Shown here one piece after another: positions 1 through 10,400 of a stretch of 64,000 nt of DNA (its first letter is position 1; every line of letters begins with the position of its first letter). This DNA comes from Dyadobacter pollutisoli. GTDB lineage: Bacteria > Bacteroidota > Bacteroidia > Cytophagales > Spirosomataceae. Below the pieces are notes generated by a model. It did no database searches and was not told the origin of the DNA. It saw only the letters and a program-made list of their open reading frames with translations. Made by a program: the position numbers and the translations under genes. The stretch lies in NCBI RefSeq assembly GCF_026625565.1, contig NZ_CP112998.1:4156501-4220500 (forward strand), written 5' to 3'.

Positions 1-151
1 CCAAAAATTCATCCTCGCAGCAAATGATGACCTTACATCCTAGTTTTTCAAGCTCTTTTGCTGTCAGAGAAAAAATCGCATCATCATTACCAATGTGGTT
101 AGGCGAAAACTTTTTATTACGGTGAACGCCCAGTATTTCTAATTCATTCAT
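1..151 (-). CDS. N-terminus of a gene cut by the window edge, possibly ATP-grasp-like
   Basis: An open frame starts with ATG at 151 on the minus strand and runs off the left edge, giving about 50 residues that begin MNELEILGVHRNKKFSPNHI. The visible part has the look of the pre-ATP-grasp (Rossmann-like) start of carbamoyl-phosphate-synthase-like proteins: a short strand, an SPNH stretch, an acidic ND-D-A-IF segment, then a helix and a KVIICCEDE strand. It lies 52 bases downstream of the nucleotidyltransferase gene on the same strand, so the two are probably co-transcribed. The family call rests on general resemblance only; the catalytic part is outside the window. Confidence 0.55.
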   Translation of the reverse strand, partial: MNELEILGVHRNKKFSPNHIGNDDAIFSLTAKELEKLGCKVIICCEDEFL

Positions 152-203
152 GTACGCTGACGACCGGCAATACGCTCCGGTCTTTAATAATAATTAGTGT
201 CAA

Positions 204-935
204 TTAGTTGGTTATCATTTCCAAAGCCGCATTCTCAGGTCTCAAAAACAGTTCGGCAGTGCGGATATCGCTCACATGGTCCACATCCACAATTTTAGAA
301 AATGGATATGCCCGGAGCTTTACGCCATTTACCAATAACTGGCGCTGGAAATTCCGCATTCTGCTCAATCCGTCCTCTACGGCCCGGTTTACATTCTCAA
401 TGGCTTTTTTCCGCAAACAGTAAATTCCGCCCGAAACGAACGGAGTATGCGTGCTGTTGTCGTCGGTAAAAGCCGTGATCAGGTTGTCTTCATCCACGGT
501 CACGAACAATGGGCTTTCGTCATCAATGAATGACGTAACGGCCATTTGGCCTTCCATTTGCTGGTTTTGTTCAAACTTGGTAATGAACGCGCTGAATTCT
601 TCCTCTTTGAAAACGGTATCCGTGGTAGTCAGGCAAACTGAATCCAGGTCAGGATCTGTCTTCAAAAGTTCGTAAACACTATGCAATGAACTCGGCGTGG
701 ATTTTTTGATAATGTCAATCGGCATGGTCTGGCTAAGCTCGGACAAATGTCCTTCCAAACTGGCTGAATCTTCATTGATGATGATCTTGATCCTTTCTGC
801 ATTATTGCGCATAAAAATCCCGATCAGCCTGTCTATCAGCATTTCTCCGTAAAGGCTTACCATTGGCTTGGGAAGTTTGAAACCTTCCTTTGCCAATCTG
901 GAACCCTCTCCTGCCGCTATGATTGCATAATTCAT
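204..935 (-). CDS. NTP-transferase (sugar- or alcohol-phosphate nucleotidyltransferase)
   Basis: This 243-residue protein has the nucleotide-binding start of the NTP_transferase family: AIIAAGEGSR at residues 4-13, followed by a PKP triplet at 22-24 (the GxGxR...PKP signature). A TTTDT segment near residue 105 fits the metal-binding aspartate, and VSGGIYCL and VDVDHVSDI near the C-terminus match the substrate and second metal sites of such enzymes. The family joins a nucleoside triphosphate to a phosphorylated sugar or alcohol and releases pyrophosphate; the substrate cannot be read from the sequence. It lies 27 bases after the DUF5686 gene and 52 bases before the truncated gene at the edge. 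A head-group or glycan activation role in the same operon as the sphingolipid genes is an inference. Confidence 0.85.
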   Translation of the reverse strand: MNYAIIAAGEGSRLAKEGFKLPKPMVSLYGEMLIDRLIGIFMRNNAERIKIIINEDSASLEGHLSELSQTMPIDIIKKSTPSSLHSVYELLKTDPDLDSVCLTTTDTVFKEEEFSAFITKFEQNQQMEGQMAVTSFIDDESPLFVTVDEDNLITAFTDDNSTHTPFVSGGIYCLRKKAIENVNRAVEDGLSRMRNFQRQLLVNGVKLRAYPFSKIVDVDHVSDIRTAELFLRPENAALEMITN

Positions 936-962
936 ATATAATTGGTGTTTTTAACTTCTGTC

Positions 963-3530
963 TTAAAAATCAAGCCTGAACCTCGCCCGGATCCCCCATT
1001 CCGAAACATTCGGGTTGTCCAGGTATGTAAAACGTTTGACCAGGTCCACACGGAGCAGCTTGAAAATGTTCGCTATCCCCACGCTACCTTCAATGTATGG
1101 CTCCCTCGACAAGGTATAACTGATCGGCTTGCCCTCAGCATCCACAGGAAAGCGGAAAAGTGACGGGTTTAATGCCGGGTTGTTCTCATCCCGCAAGCCA
1201 CCTACTAGTCCTTTGAAACTGAAAACCTCGCGCAGTTTCAGTTTTTTCAATAATGGTATCTTGTTGAACAAGAAGCCATTCATATAATATTGCACGTCCA
1301 GACTGGCGTAGTGATCACTCGCAAATTCCAGGAAGTTCATGAGGTTATACGAATTCAGCTGGTACGCATAGGTCTGGTTGGCGCGGTGGATCGTTAGCAA
1401 CGGGAACAATATGTTTTTACCAAAAATATAACCGCCCTCCGTCGTCACGTCGACAAAGCCAAACTGTGACAGGTACACGCGTTTCGAGATGTTCAACGCT
1501 ACATTGTGGTACCGGTTCTGTCCTTCAAAAACCCCTTTCAAGCCTGCATTATAACGTAATGTAAAGATCGGGTACTTGTTGATAATAGGTGTCCTATACA
1601 ATTTCCCCTGGTAATATTGCTCGTGAGGTGCATAACGCAGCTCGAAATTTGCTTCCGTGTTGCTCAGGCCACCCACATTTTGCAGGGCACTGTCGCTGTC
1701 AAAGTTTTCGTACCGTAACACACCTGCCGGGGTTTGTCTCCATTGGGTAAAACCAATTTTATACGAAAGCCGGTTTTCAAATTCACGAACGTATTCCAGT
1801 TTATAAATATCATTGTACAGCCAGCGGTTGTTATCACCTCGTTTGAAAGACAGCAAGAAGTTGTCCTCCTGAACAAACTGCAATTCCTGGCCCGGGATCT
1901 TGGTATCGCGCTGAAAACTCGCCCGGATATAATTCAGTGGAAAATGGTAAACGGATTTGTTGTTGAATGAATAGGTACCACTCAAAAAGTACTTCCATTT
2001 CCGATCCTTGAAGCCATAAGCCGCATAGGTCTCGAAATACACCCGTTTGCTTAAATCCGTCGTGGTCCTTCCTCCAAAACGAAGCCTGAAACCTTCAACC
2101 GGGTTGAAGCTGTAAAACGTATTCACCGGCCCGATTTCCACTATTCCAAAGGATTTGTAACCCGACAAGAACAGTGTCGCAATGTCCATTGTACGACGGA
2201 ACGACGGGATCGTTTGCAGCGTATCCACGTTTTTGTAGATATCCAGCTCCATTCTTTCCAACGGAATGTGTCTTACACCCTTCCAGTAAGATTCTCCCGT
2301 TTTGATCTCAGGATTGAATACAATTTCTTCGCGCGGACCACTGTAAACGCTGTCCGGCCGGCTTTGATTGATCAGGTAGTTTTTAAAATTCACTACCCTC
2401 TGGCCATAAAAACCTGCATTTTTCTCGCCCAGCGCAAACTCCATTCCCAATGTAGTCTTGATCGGGTGATAGCGTCCGTCGGGGCCTTTTTCATATTCCA
2501 GGCGCGCTTCGAGGTCGCGCATGAAATTGAGGTTAATGTCTTTGTTAACTGTCAGATACGCATTTTGAACACCGTAGTTACCGTCCAGGGTAATGAACAG
2601 CTTACCTTCGAAAAGCATGTCCGTTTTGTTCCGGGGTACAAATCCGAGTTCTACCAGCCACGGGGTGTTGGTTTTGATCGTATCCCTGATAAAATATTTA
2701 TAGAAAGTCGGAGCAGTGTTGGCGATCGGGCTCAGCAACAGGTTGGTCGCGATCGAAACGTCGTTTTCGTACAGGTTAATGTCTTCATACAATCTGTTGA
2801 AATAGGCGCTCAGACCATCATTGTCAACGAATTTGGCATCAAATTCAGCGCGTCTGTTGGCAAGTACCCATTGTTTTTTGGTATAAGGACTTTTGCGGAA
2901 ATAAACCTGCGAAAGCTTTTCCTGAATGTAAGCAGGTAAAATATTCTTGCCGCCCATGGCAGTGGAATCCTGGTCTTTGAACAAAAACTGGTAATTCCTG
3001 AATATCCTTCTGTCTTTGAAATTGTCGGAAAGGTTACTCAATGCAAACGAAATCTTCTCGTACTGCTCATACTCCACGAATTCATTGCTGGCCATTTTGT
3101 TCTGGTCCTTATGCGCAATTACTTCACGGATCAGCTGCACCGCAGGATTATCCTTGTTGCGGTAGCGGCCTCTGCCTTTAATGGTAACCTCTTTCAGCAT
3201 TGAGGCGTCAACCGACATTTTAATGTTGATGACCTGGCTTTTGCCTGCTTCAATCGGCTTTTCCACACTGAGGTAGCCCACGTAGGTGAACTTGATAGTG
3301 CTGTGATTTTCACGTAACGTCATGGCATAACGTCCTTCCGAGTCGGAAGCGGTCCCCATGGTCGTTCCGGGTATCAGAATGGATACGAAAGGCAGCGTCT
3401 CACCGGTTTTCGCATCCGTAATAGTTCCTTTGATAGTTGTGGTCTGCGCCATGGCAACCCCGGAACCGATCTGTGACACACAGAGGATCAGGAAGAATTT
3501 TAACCATACCGACTTAATTATTGTTTTCAT
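963..3530 (-). CDS. DUF5686 family outer-membrane protein with carboxypeptidase-regulatory-like domain
   Basis: The 855-residue product starts with a signal peptide (about residues 1-29, ending AMAQ). A carboxypeptidase-D regulatory-like beta-sandwich follows (about 30-115; typical pieces are IKGTITDAKTGETLPFVSI and GTASDSEGRY). The rest is a long region rich in aromatic, alternating beta-strands ending in RARFRLDF, as in an outer-membrane barrel with a C-terminal aromatic. This matches the DUF5686 family common in Bacteroidota, whose biochemical role is unknown. It lacks a TonB plug and is not a SusC receptor. It sits 96 bases after the epimerase gene and 27 bases before the nucleotidyltransferase gene, so it may belong to the same transcript as the sphingolipid genes. 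Confidence 0.85.
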   Translation of the reverse strand: MKTIIKSVWLKFFLILCVSQIGSGVAMAQTTTIKGTITDAKTGETLPFVSILIPGTTMGTASDSEGRYAMTLRENHSTIKFTYVGYLSVEKPIEAGKSQVINIKMSVDASMLKEVTIKGRGRYRNKDNPAVQLIREVIAHKDQNKMASNEFVEYEQYEKISFALSNLSDNFKDRRIFRNYQFLFKDQDSTAMGGKNILPAYIQEKLSQVYFRKSPYTKKQWVLANRRAEFDAKFVDNDGLSAYFNRLYEDINLYENDVSIATNLLLSPIANTAPTFYKYFIRDTIKTNTPWLVELGFVPRNKTDMLFEGKLFITLDGNYGVQNAYLTVNKDINLNFMRDLEARLEYEKGPDGRYHPIKTTLGMEFALGEKNAGFYGQRVVNFKNYLINQSRPDSVYSGPREEIVFNPEIKTGESYWKGVRHIPLERMELDIYKNVDTLQTIPSFRRTMDIATLFLSGYKSFGIVEIGPVNTFYSFNPVEGFRLRFGGRTTTDLSKRVYFETYAAYGFKDRKWKYFLSGTYSFNNKSVYHFPLNYIRASFQRDTKIPGQELQFVQEDNFLLSFKRGDNNRWLYNDIYKLEYVREFENRLSYKIGFTQWRQTPAGVLRYENFDSDSALQNVGGLSNTEANFELRYAPHEQYYQGKLYRTPIINKYPIFTLRYNAGLKGVFEGQNRYHNVALNISKRVYLSQFGFVDVTTEGGYIFGKNILFPLLTIHRANQTYAYQLNSYNLMNFLEFASDHYASLDVQYYMNGFLFNKIPLLKKLKLREVFSFKGLVGGLRDENNPALNPSLFRFPVDAEGKPISYTLSREPYIEGSVGIANIFKLLRVDLVKRFTYLDNPNVSEWGIRARFRLDF

Positions 3531-3626
3531 TTTTTGACATCATAACGTGTTTCCTGCTGCCCCTTTAGTTGGTATCATCATTTACGCCGGAACCCCGGTT
3601 TATGATCAAAAAGGTCACATTTAATA

Positions 3627-4643
3627 TTAAAGCCATTTATTCTCTTTGTACCAGATCAGGGTTTCCGTAAGCCCTTGTCGCAGATCATATTGCGGCCGGT
3701 ATTGCAGGTTGTTCCTCGCAGCGTCAATGCTGCAGATCCAGTTGGAAGCTGTTAGTTCTTTCAGCTTCTCTTTGTTTAGTACCGGTGTTGTTGATGAAAA
3801 TCCATAAACAAAATCCAGAAATACCGCTATCAGTTTTACCAATACCATTGGCAGGTGAGCGCGAAAAACATGCCTTCCGCTGATTTCACTGAAACGGTCG
3901 GCCAGCGCATAACGGTCGTAAGCATTTCCGTCGGAGATGTTGTACACCGTCACTTCTTTTTGACTTTCGGTCAATGCAGCCATGGTAGCGGCTACAAGGT
4001 CTTTTACATATACAAAACTCAATCGTTGTGGCCCCTTTCCAATGTAGGCGTCCAGCCCTTTGCTCAGTGTTTTGAAAAGCACAAACAAATCCTTTTCGCC
4101 GGGACCATACACCGCCGTAGGGCGTATAATGCTCAGCGGCAATCCACTAACGGTTTCCAGATATTGCTCTGCCAACAACTTGCTTCTTCCGTAGTCCGTC
4201 ACCGGAATGGGTAAGGTACTCTCCGTGATCGGCTGCTCCTCGGCATAAGCCAGGGGACCAATGGCCGCCAAACTGCTCAGGAGCACAAACCGCCTTAGTG
4301 GAATATCAGACGACATGGCTGCCTGCGCCAGATTGAGCGAGTATTCGGCATTGACGAGGTTATATGCTGCAGCATTTTTTGCCTTCGTCACACCTGCTGC
4401 GTGGATGATGTAGGTATAGCCCCCTTTTTCCAGCAACGATCTTAAAGCTTCTTTTGAACTGAAATCTGTATTCACAAAAACCAGGGCTTCCGGTTCAGCG
4501 CTTTTTTGAAGCTCTTTCAGGAAGGTCAGGTCGCTGGAAGGCCTCACCGCTGCATGTACTTCCATACCTGCTTTGAGCGCGGCCGCTACCAGATGATAAC
4601 CTATGAACCCACTGGCCCCTGTTATGAATACACGCTCTTTCAT
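3627..4643 (-). CDS. NAD-dependent epimerase/dehydratase family (extended SDR), candidate ceramide-pathway reductase
   Basis: This 338-residue protein is an extended short-chain dehydrogenase. The N-terminus carries the glycine-rich NAD(P) motif TGASGFIG at residues 8-15, a serine pair near 123-124 (LLSSLAAIG) and the catalytic Y151-x3-K155. Its ATG overlaps the stop of the GNAT-like gene by four bases, so translation is probably coupled. In Caulobacter the reductase CerR of ceramide synthesis belongs to this same epimerase family and is clustered with serine palmitoyltransferase. Position here, third in a run with spt and a GNAT protein, makes the same role likely. A general sugar-nucleotide epimerase is the alternative. 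Family call is sure; the specific role is inferred. Confidence 0.85.
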   Translation of the reverse strand: MKERVFITGASGFIGYHLVAAALKAGMEVHAAVRPSSDLTFLKELQKSAEPEALVFVNTDFSSKEALRSLLEKGGYTYIIHAAGVTKAKNAAAYNLVNAEYSLNLAQAAMSSDIPLRRFVLLSSLAAIGPLAYAEEQPITESTLPIPVTDYGRSKLLAEQYLETVSGLPLSIIRPTAVYGPGEKDLFVLFKTLSKGLDAYIGKGPQRLSFVYVKDLVAATMAALTESQKEVTVYNISDGNAYDRYALADRFSEISGRHVFRAHLPMVLVKLIAVFLDFVYGFSSTTPVLNKEKLKELTASNWICSIDAARNNLQYRPQYDLRQGLTETLIWYKENKWL

Positions 4644-5761
4644 ATTGGTTTTTCAAACAATCTGTACCGTTTGTACAGCTTACCATTGATCTGTTCAATG
4701 GCATGGTTCATCAGGTAATTCTCTTCGAGCATCCATGAACATTCTCCTCCGGTGATCTTGGTACCATATGTGTTTTTGATGATGTGGCCGTACAAACAGG
4801 CCTCAATGCCCATTTTGCGGTATCCTTCAATTACACCCAATGTCAGTACACGGATACGGGTAATGTCTTTTTTGCCAAAAAGCAGTTTAAAAATCCCGGT
4901 CGGTAACAAACGTCCCCGCTTGATCTTGATCAGGATCTGATTGATATCGGGTATCCCCAACACAAACCCTACCAGCTGTCCGTCCTTTTCGGCAACCAGA
5001 CAGAAGTTCGGGTCCAGGATCATTTTCAGGTCTTTCGCCAGGTAATCAAACTCCTTTTCTGTCATCGGAACAAAACCGAGGTTTTTATCCCAGGCCTTGT
5101 TATATACTTCTCTGATCTTGATCACCTCATTTTTAAAATCTTTGAGATTGATCTTCCGGATAACAATGCCGCTACGTTCCAACCTTCCTTCCAGCGCCTC
5201 GATCAATCTGACCGACTTATCATTGGCTGTATTGACATTGATCTCATAAGCCAGCAGGTCCGTCTTCTTGACAAGGCCCGTATTTTCGAGCAACTGCTGA
5301 TAATAAGGTGCATTGTAACCCATCATCGCCATGGCAGGCCTGTCAAAACCTTCGATCAGCAAACCGCAGGTGTCATTGGTTGACAAATTCACGGGGCCCA
5401 TTAAGGCGCCCGCGCCGTGTTGCTTTACCCACGAAACAGCCGCTCCTATCAGCAGATTAACCGTTTCCTGATCGTTAATAGTGTCAAAAAAGCCAAAAAA
5501 ACCGTCATTGCTACCAGTAAAAGCATTGTGGTTCCGATTAAAAATGGCTGCTACCCTCCCTACAATCTTATCCCCGTCATATGCCAAAAAAGTCTGAACC
5601 TCCGAATGTTCATAAAATGGATGTTTGCTTGGTGAAAGCATATCCTGCTGCGCTATGAACAATTCCGGAACATAATTTTTATCGTTCTGATAAAGATCAT
5701 GTGGAAAATCGATGAATAATTTCAGTTCCTTGGCAGAGTTTACGGGGACAATTCGCTTCAT
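4640..5761 (-). CDS. GNAT-fold acyltransferase-like protein, candidate ceramide synthase
   Basis: The 373-residue product resembles the large YghO-type GNAT proteins. It opens with an FPHDLYQNDKNYVPEL region, then ALMGPVNLSTNDTCGLLIEG, and has an acetyltransferase-like core in the C-terminal half (FCLVAEKDGQLVGFVLGIPD and LTLGVIEGYRKMGIEACLYG). There is no signal peptide or clear membrane segment. The gene overlaps spt upstream and the epimerase-family gene downstream by four bases each. In Caulobacter the bacterial ceramide synthase is itself a GNAT-like N-acyltransferase located near spt. I infer that this protein may N-acylate the sphingoid base with a fatty acyl donor. Direct sequence evidence supports only the GNAT-like fold. 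Confidence 0.8.
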   Translation of the reverse strand: MKRIVPVNSAKELKLFIDFPHDLYQNDKNYVPELFIAQQDMLSPSKHPFYEHSEVQTFLAYDGDKIVGRVAAIFNRNHNAFTGSNDGFFGFFDTINDQETVNLLIGAAVSWVKQHGAGALMGPVNLSTNDTCGLLIEGFDRPAMAMMGYNAPYYQQLLENTGLVKKTDLLAYEINVNTANDKSVRLIEALEGRLERSGIVIRKINLKDFKNEVIKIREVYNKAWDKNLGFVPMTEKEFDYLAKDLKMILDPNFCLVAEKDGQLVGFVLGIPDINQILIKIKRGRLLPTGIFKLLFGKKDITRIRVLTLGVIEGYRKMGIEACLYGHIIKNTYGTKITGGECSWMLEENYLMNHAIEQINGKLYKRYRLFEKPI

Positions 5762-6963
5762 AGTTTTTCAGTAACAGCTTCTGGACAGATTTGACGATAT
5801 ATTTTAGCCATTTTGTCAACGGCTTCCTCGATCTGACCGAATGTATGCGTTGCCATTAATGAAAAACGGATCAGGGAATGCTCGGGACGAACGGCCGGTG
5901 AAACTACCGGGTTAACAAATACGCCGTCTTCCTGTAACAGCTTGGTCATCAGGAAAGTCTTTTCATTGTCACGGATGTAAACCGGCAAAATCGGACTTTC
6001 TGTTTTACCCAAATCGAAACCATTTACGAGCAGCAACTCCTTTGCATATCTTGTATTTGCCCAAAGGCGTTCAATATGATGAGGTTCTGATTCAATGATA
6101 TCCAATGCAGCCAATGTACTACCTACTGCTGCCGGCGTCATGCTCGCACTGAACATCAGTGAGCGTGCGCGATGTTTCAGATAATCGATCGTTTCAGCGT
6201 CACCGGCGATAAATCCGCCCAGCGAGGCCAGCGATTTGCTGAATGTTCCCATGATCAGGTCCGTAGATTCGGTCAAACCGAAATAAGAAGCTGTCCCTGC
6301 GCCATTCTTTCCGATCACGCCAAGACTATGAGCGTCGTCGACCAGTACAGAAGCGTCAAATTCTTCTGCAATTGCATTCAGTTCAGGAAGTTTGACAATG
6401 TCTCCTTCCATACTGAAAATCCCATCGGTAGCGATCAGCTTCACAGATTCTTCCGGCAAAAGGCTCAGTTTCTTTCTGAGATCCTTCATGTCGTTGTGCG
6501 CATATTTGATCACTTTCGAAAAAGAAAGACGGCTACCGTCAATGATAGACGCGTGGTCGCTTTCATCCAGGATCAGGTAATCATTACGGCCCGTCAGGCT
6601 GGACAATGCACCCAGATTGGCCTGATAGCCGGTACTGAAAAGGACAGAAGCCTCTTTTCCTGTGTAGGTCGCTAGTCTTCTTTCCAGTTCTTCGTGTATA
6701 TCTAATGTACCGTTCAGAAAACGTGAACCTGCGCATCCGCTGCCATATTTTTGAATGGCGCGTTGTGATGCTTCAATGATATAAGGATGGGAAGTTAATC
6801 CCAGGTATGAATTTGAACCAAACATCAGGACGGGCTTGCCGTTGATGATTACTTCTGTGTCCTGTCCGGACTCTATTGGCCGGAAGTAAGGATAAAGACC
6901 TTTTTCTCTTATAATTGCCGCGTCTTTGAACTCGGCGATGCGCTTATTTAATTTTTTACCCAT
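5758..6963 (-). CDS. spt: Serine palmitoyltransferase (alpha-oxoamine synthase family)
   Basis: This PLP enzyme of about 401 residues condenses L-serine with an acyl-CoA (or acyl-ACP) to 3-ketosphinganine, the first step of sphingolipid synthesis. The start at 6963 (MGKKLNKR) is preferred because the seven preceding in-frame residues are not family-like. Visible hallmarks are NSYLGL at 51-56, CAGSRFLNGT at 77-86, DESDHAS at 133-139 with the ring-stacking H137, the VDDAHS motif with D210 and H212, and the PLP lysine K243 in GTFSKSLASLGG. KBL and BioF are close relatives; the GSGCAGSR/LNGTL pattern and the GNAT-plus-epimerase neighbours favour SPT. It is the first gene of a 4-base-overlap chain. 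Confidence 0.88.
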   Translation of the reverse strand: MGKKLNKRIAEFKDAAIIREKGLYPYFRPIESGQDTEVIINGKPVLMFGSNSYLGLTSHPYIIEASQRAIQKYGSGCAGSRFLNGTLDIHEELERRLATYTGKEASVLFSTGYQANLGALSSLTGRNDYLILDESDHASIIDGSRLSFSKVIKYAHNDMKDLRKKLSLLPEESVKLIATDGIFSMEGDIVKLPELNAIAEEFDASVLVDDAHSLGVIGKNGAGTASYFGLTESTDLIMGTFSKSLASLGGFIAGDAETIDYLKHRARSLMFSASMTPAAVGSTLAALDIIESEPHHIERLWANTRYAKELLLVNGFDLGKTESPILPVYIRDNEKTFLMTKLLQEDGVFVNPVVSPAVRPEHSLIRFSLMATHTFGQIEEAVDKMAKIYRQICPEAVTEKL

Positions 6964-7421
6964 AATAATTAGTGTCAGGATCAAGAGCTCTTTTAGTGGG
7001 GTGCCTACCAGGCCTCAGGCAAGGTGCCTGATTAAGAGTGATCAGCAGGATCAGTTGGTGTTGTAGCCTTTCTTTTCCATGGTTAAGTTTTTTAGAAAAT
7101 CGTGAGTCATGTAAAAAAATGTCATTTTCTTGCTTGTTGAGTCGTTAAAATCCGCCGCAGCTAGGTCTTGCGAGGCCGGGAAAAAGAGGTGTACCCCGGC
7201 ATGACAGGATTTTATTTTACTGATAACCCGATACCCGCCTCACTAGTTCAAAAAAATGCCCTTCATTTTGTATTTTACCGTTAAAATGAAAAAAAATGTT
7301 TTGCCTTATTTCACTAACCGCACCTATAATTGTCAAGTCCTGACCAACTTTAAACTTCAATGACCGGCAAGTTTTCATCAGGCAAAACAGGAGTTTTTTA
7401 TGTTACCACCACACACATTTC
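6964..7421. other. Intergenic region upstream of spt
   Basis: These 458 bases separate spt from the RND pump gene on the same strand. I see no convincing gene. There is a short perfect hairpin CAGGCA-AGG-TGCCTG at 7016-7030 in what would be the spt leader, and a GC-rich inverted repeat GCCGGG/CCCGGC at 7175-7180 and 7195-7200 that could help end the efflux operon. A 25-codon plus-strand frame near 7285 has no support. No good TAnnTTTG element was found upstream of spt. Confidence 0.5.
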
Positions 7422-10400
7422 CTAAATTTCCTCTACCACAACACTTTCCCGTACCTTACCGGTGCGTAATCTGAATGCCGTCCATTTTTCGCCCACCCTG
7501 TCGACCAAATAGTATGCCATAGGTACCAGATAGATGGTAAGCAGCATCGAACTGGTCAATCCGCCTATTAAAACCCATGCCAGCGAGTTCTTCCATTCCG
7601 CCCCTGCACCAGTTGCTGTGGCGATTGGGATCATCCCGATAACCATTGCGATCGTCGTCATCAGGATCGGTCTCAGCCGTTCTTCACCTGCGATCAGGAT
7701 CGCCTTTCGGAACGGAATACCCTGTGCTTTTTGCTGATTCGCAAAGTCGACGATCAGAATTGCATTTTTAACTACAAGCCCGATCAGCATCAGCATACCC
7801 AGCAAGGCGAAAATCCCGATGTTTGAGGATGATAATGCCAGTGCCAGCAATGCTCCTACCACTGCAACAGGAATGGAGAACAATACGACAAACGGATAGA
7901 TAAAGCTGTCGTAAAGCAGTACCATGATAAAATACACCAGAAGCAACCCTGCCAGCATCGCGAGACCCAGCGATCCGAACCCTTCACTCTGGTTCTTGGC
8001 ATCTCCTCCCCACGTAAGAATAATGTCTGATGGCAGCGGATGCTGCACCAAACCTGCTTGAATATTGCTCACTAACGTTCCTGAACCAATCCCTAATGTA
8101 TTAGCGGTTACAGTCACTGATGAACGTCGATTTTTCCGTTCCACGATCGAAGGCCCTGTGCTCAATGTGACGTTTGCAAACTCTGCCAGTCGTACCGGAC
8201 GCTTGGCCGCCGGACTGTAAAAAGTGATGCTTTTCACATCGTCAGGATTCTTCCGGTCAAAAGCATCCAGCATGATCCGGATGTCATAATCTTCACCGCT
8301 GTCGCGGTATTTGGAATCATCATTACCTGCGAATGCGTTCTGCATGGTGGCTCCGACAGTCTGAATATCCAGACCGAGCTTGGCCATTTTTTCGCGATCA
8401 ATGTCTACCCTCACCTCAGGATTTCCAGCTTCCACCGAGACATTCACATCATTAGCTCCCGGCGTTTGTCTCAGACGGTTCGCCAGATCATTGGCCGCTA
8501 CCAGGATTTCGTCGAGATTATCGCCGCTAAGGAATATCTCAATAGGGGCAGTTCCGGAATTCACTATACCCACCGCTGCGGAATTAAATTCCACACCTGC
8601 GAACTTTTGTTCCAGTTCTTTCCTCACTGCCAACATATAGTCCTCAGTAGGTTGTGCATTCTTTCTTTCCTCCACGGGAACCAGCTCAATGGTAAGCTCA
8701 GTACGATTGGTCTCGCCCTGGCCTGAACTGTTCAAGCCGGTACTGGCACCACCTACGTTCGCAAAAATGGTTTTCACTTCCGGTTTTTTCCTCAAATAGT
8801 CTTCAATACTTCTCGCATTGAGGTTATTCTGTTGCAGCGAAGCACTTTTATCAAGCTTCATCGTGAGCAGGAACTTGCCCTGGTCACCTTCGGCAACAAA
8901 CTCGGAACCGATAATTCCAAGGCTCATTACCCAGGCAGTCATCGCGAATATGGCTATCAGTATTCCCGAGAAGGCCAGTTTGTGGCTCAAAACCCATTCC
9001 AAACTTCCGTGATACCATTTCGTCAGCTTGGTCAACCCTTTTTCAAACCATAGTAAAAATGCCTGAACAGGATTTTTCGGATCAAGATGCTCGATACGCG
9101 CCATCTTGGAGGTCATCCAGGGCGTAAGCGTGAAGCTCACCAGCAAGCTGACCATTGTCGCAAATGCTACCGTCAGCGAGAACTGGCGTAGCAAATCCGC
9201 AATCACGGAATTAACCATGGTGATCGGAACAAATACGACTACAATCACCAGTGTAATGGCCAATGCTGCAAAACCGATTTCAGTAACACCGTCTACCGTG
9301 GCCGTCCAGCGATCTTTACCCATTTCAAGGTGCCGCTGAATATTTTCCAATATTACAATGGAGTCATCGACCAGAATACCGATTACCAGCGACAATGCGA
9401 GCAATGTCATCAGGTTGAGCGAGTAACCCATCACATACATAAACAAGAATGCGGCGATCAATGATGCTGGTACTGAAACCATTACAATGAATGCATTCCG
9501 GAAACTATGAAGGAAAAGCAGCATTACCGCCGCTACCAGGATCACCGCAATGATCAGGTCATGGGTAACTGCCTCAACCGATTCCAATGTAAAAATGCTG
9601 CTGTCGTATGCAATCCCAAATTTGACCTTGTCCTTTGCATTGGCTTTTTCAATGGCAGCGAGTTTCGCCTGAACCGATTTACTGATCTCCACGGCATTGG
9701 CATCGGACTGTTTTTTGATAAACATACCAATCCCGTTGACGCCATTGTACCGGCTGATACTCTCGGCATCGGTGAGCCCATCGGTAATTTCAGCTACGTC
9801 GCCTACCCGAATCGGGCTTCCGTTGACAGGCGACGTGATCACCAGGCTACGAATGTCGTCAAGCGAAGCGAATTTACCAGCCAGACGAAGCGTCATATTT
9901 TCAGAAGGGCTTTTTACTTTCCCCGTCGGGAAATCCACATTAGCCTGGTTAATGGCTTGTGTTACCTGCAACAGCGACAAGCCGTAAAAGTTGAGCTTAT
10001 CATTATTCACATTCACACGGATCTCGCGCTGGTCACCACCCACCATATTGATCTCGGCAACGCCCGGGATCTGTTGAAGAACAGGCAGGTACTTGTCTTC
10101 TACCTGCTGATAAAACACTTCGTTGGGCAGACTGGATGTGGCCAGCAGCTGCATAATTGGCTGGTCGCTAGGCGATATTTTGGACAAAGAAGGCGTTTCC
10201 GCATCGTCCGGCAAGTCACTCAGCATGTTATTTACATCACGCTGCGCATCTTCCAGTGCTTTATCAATGTCGGTACCAGCTTTGAACTGCACGATCACCA
10301 GCGAAGCGCTTTCGTATGATTTGGAGGTAACTTCTTCAATATTATCCAGGCCGGACACCGCATCCTCAATCTTCTTGCTGATTTCAGCTTCCACTTCCGT

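Noticed and set aside
2214..2939. 241-codon plus-strand frame inside the DUF5686 gene
   Set aside because: Antisense shadow of a confidently assigned gene; no family-like motif or start context.
7285..7362. 25-codon plus-strand frame in the spt upstream region
   Set aside because: No promoter or related sequence; could occur by chance in an AT-rich gap.
9507..10319. 270-codon plus-strand frame inside the RND pump gene
   Set aside because: Antisense shadow; the translated sequence is rich in unlikely His/Arg runs and has no domain pattern.
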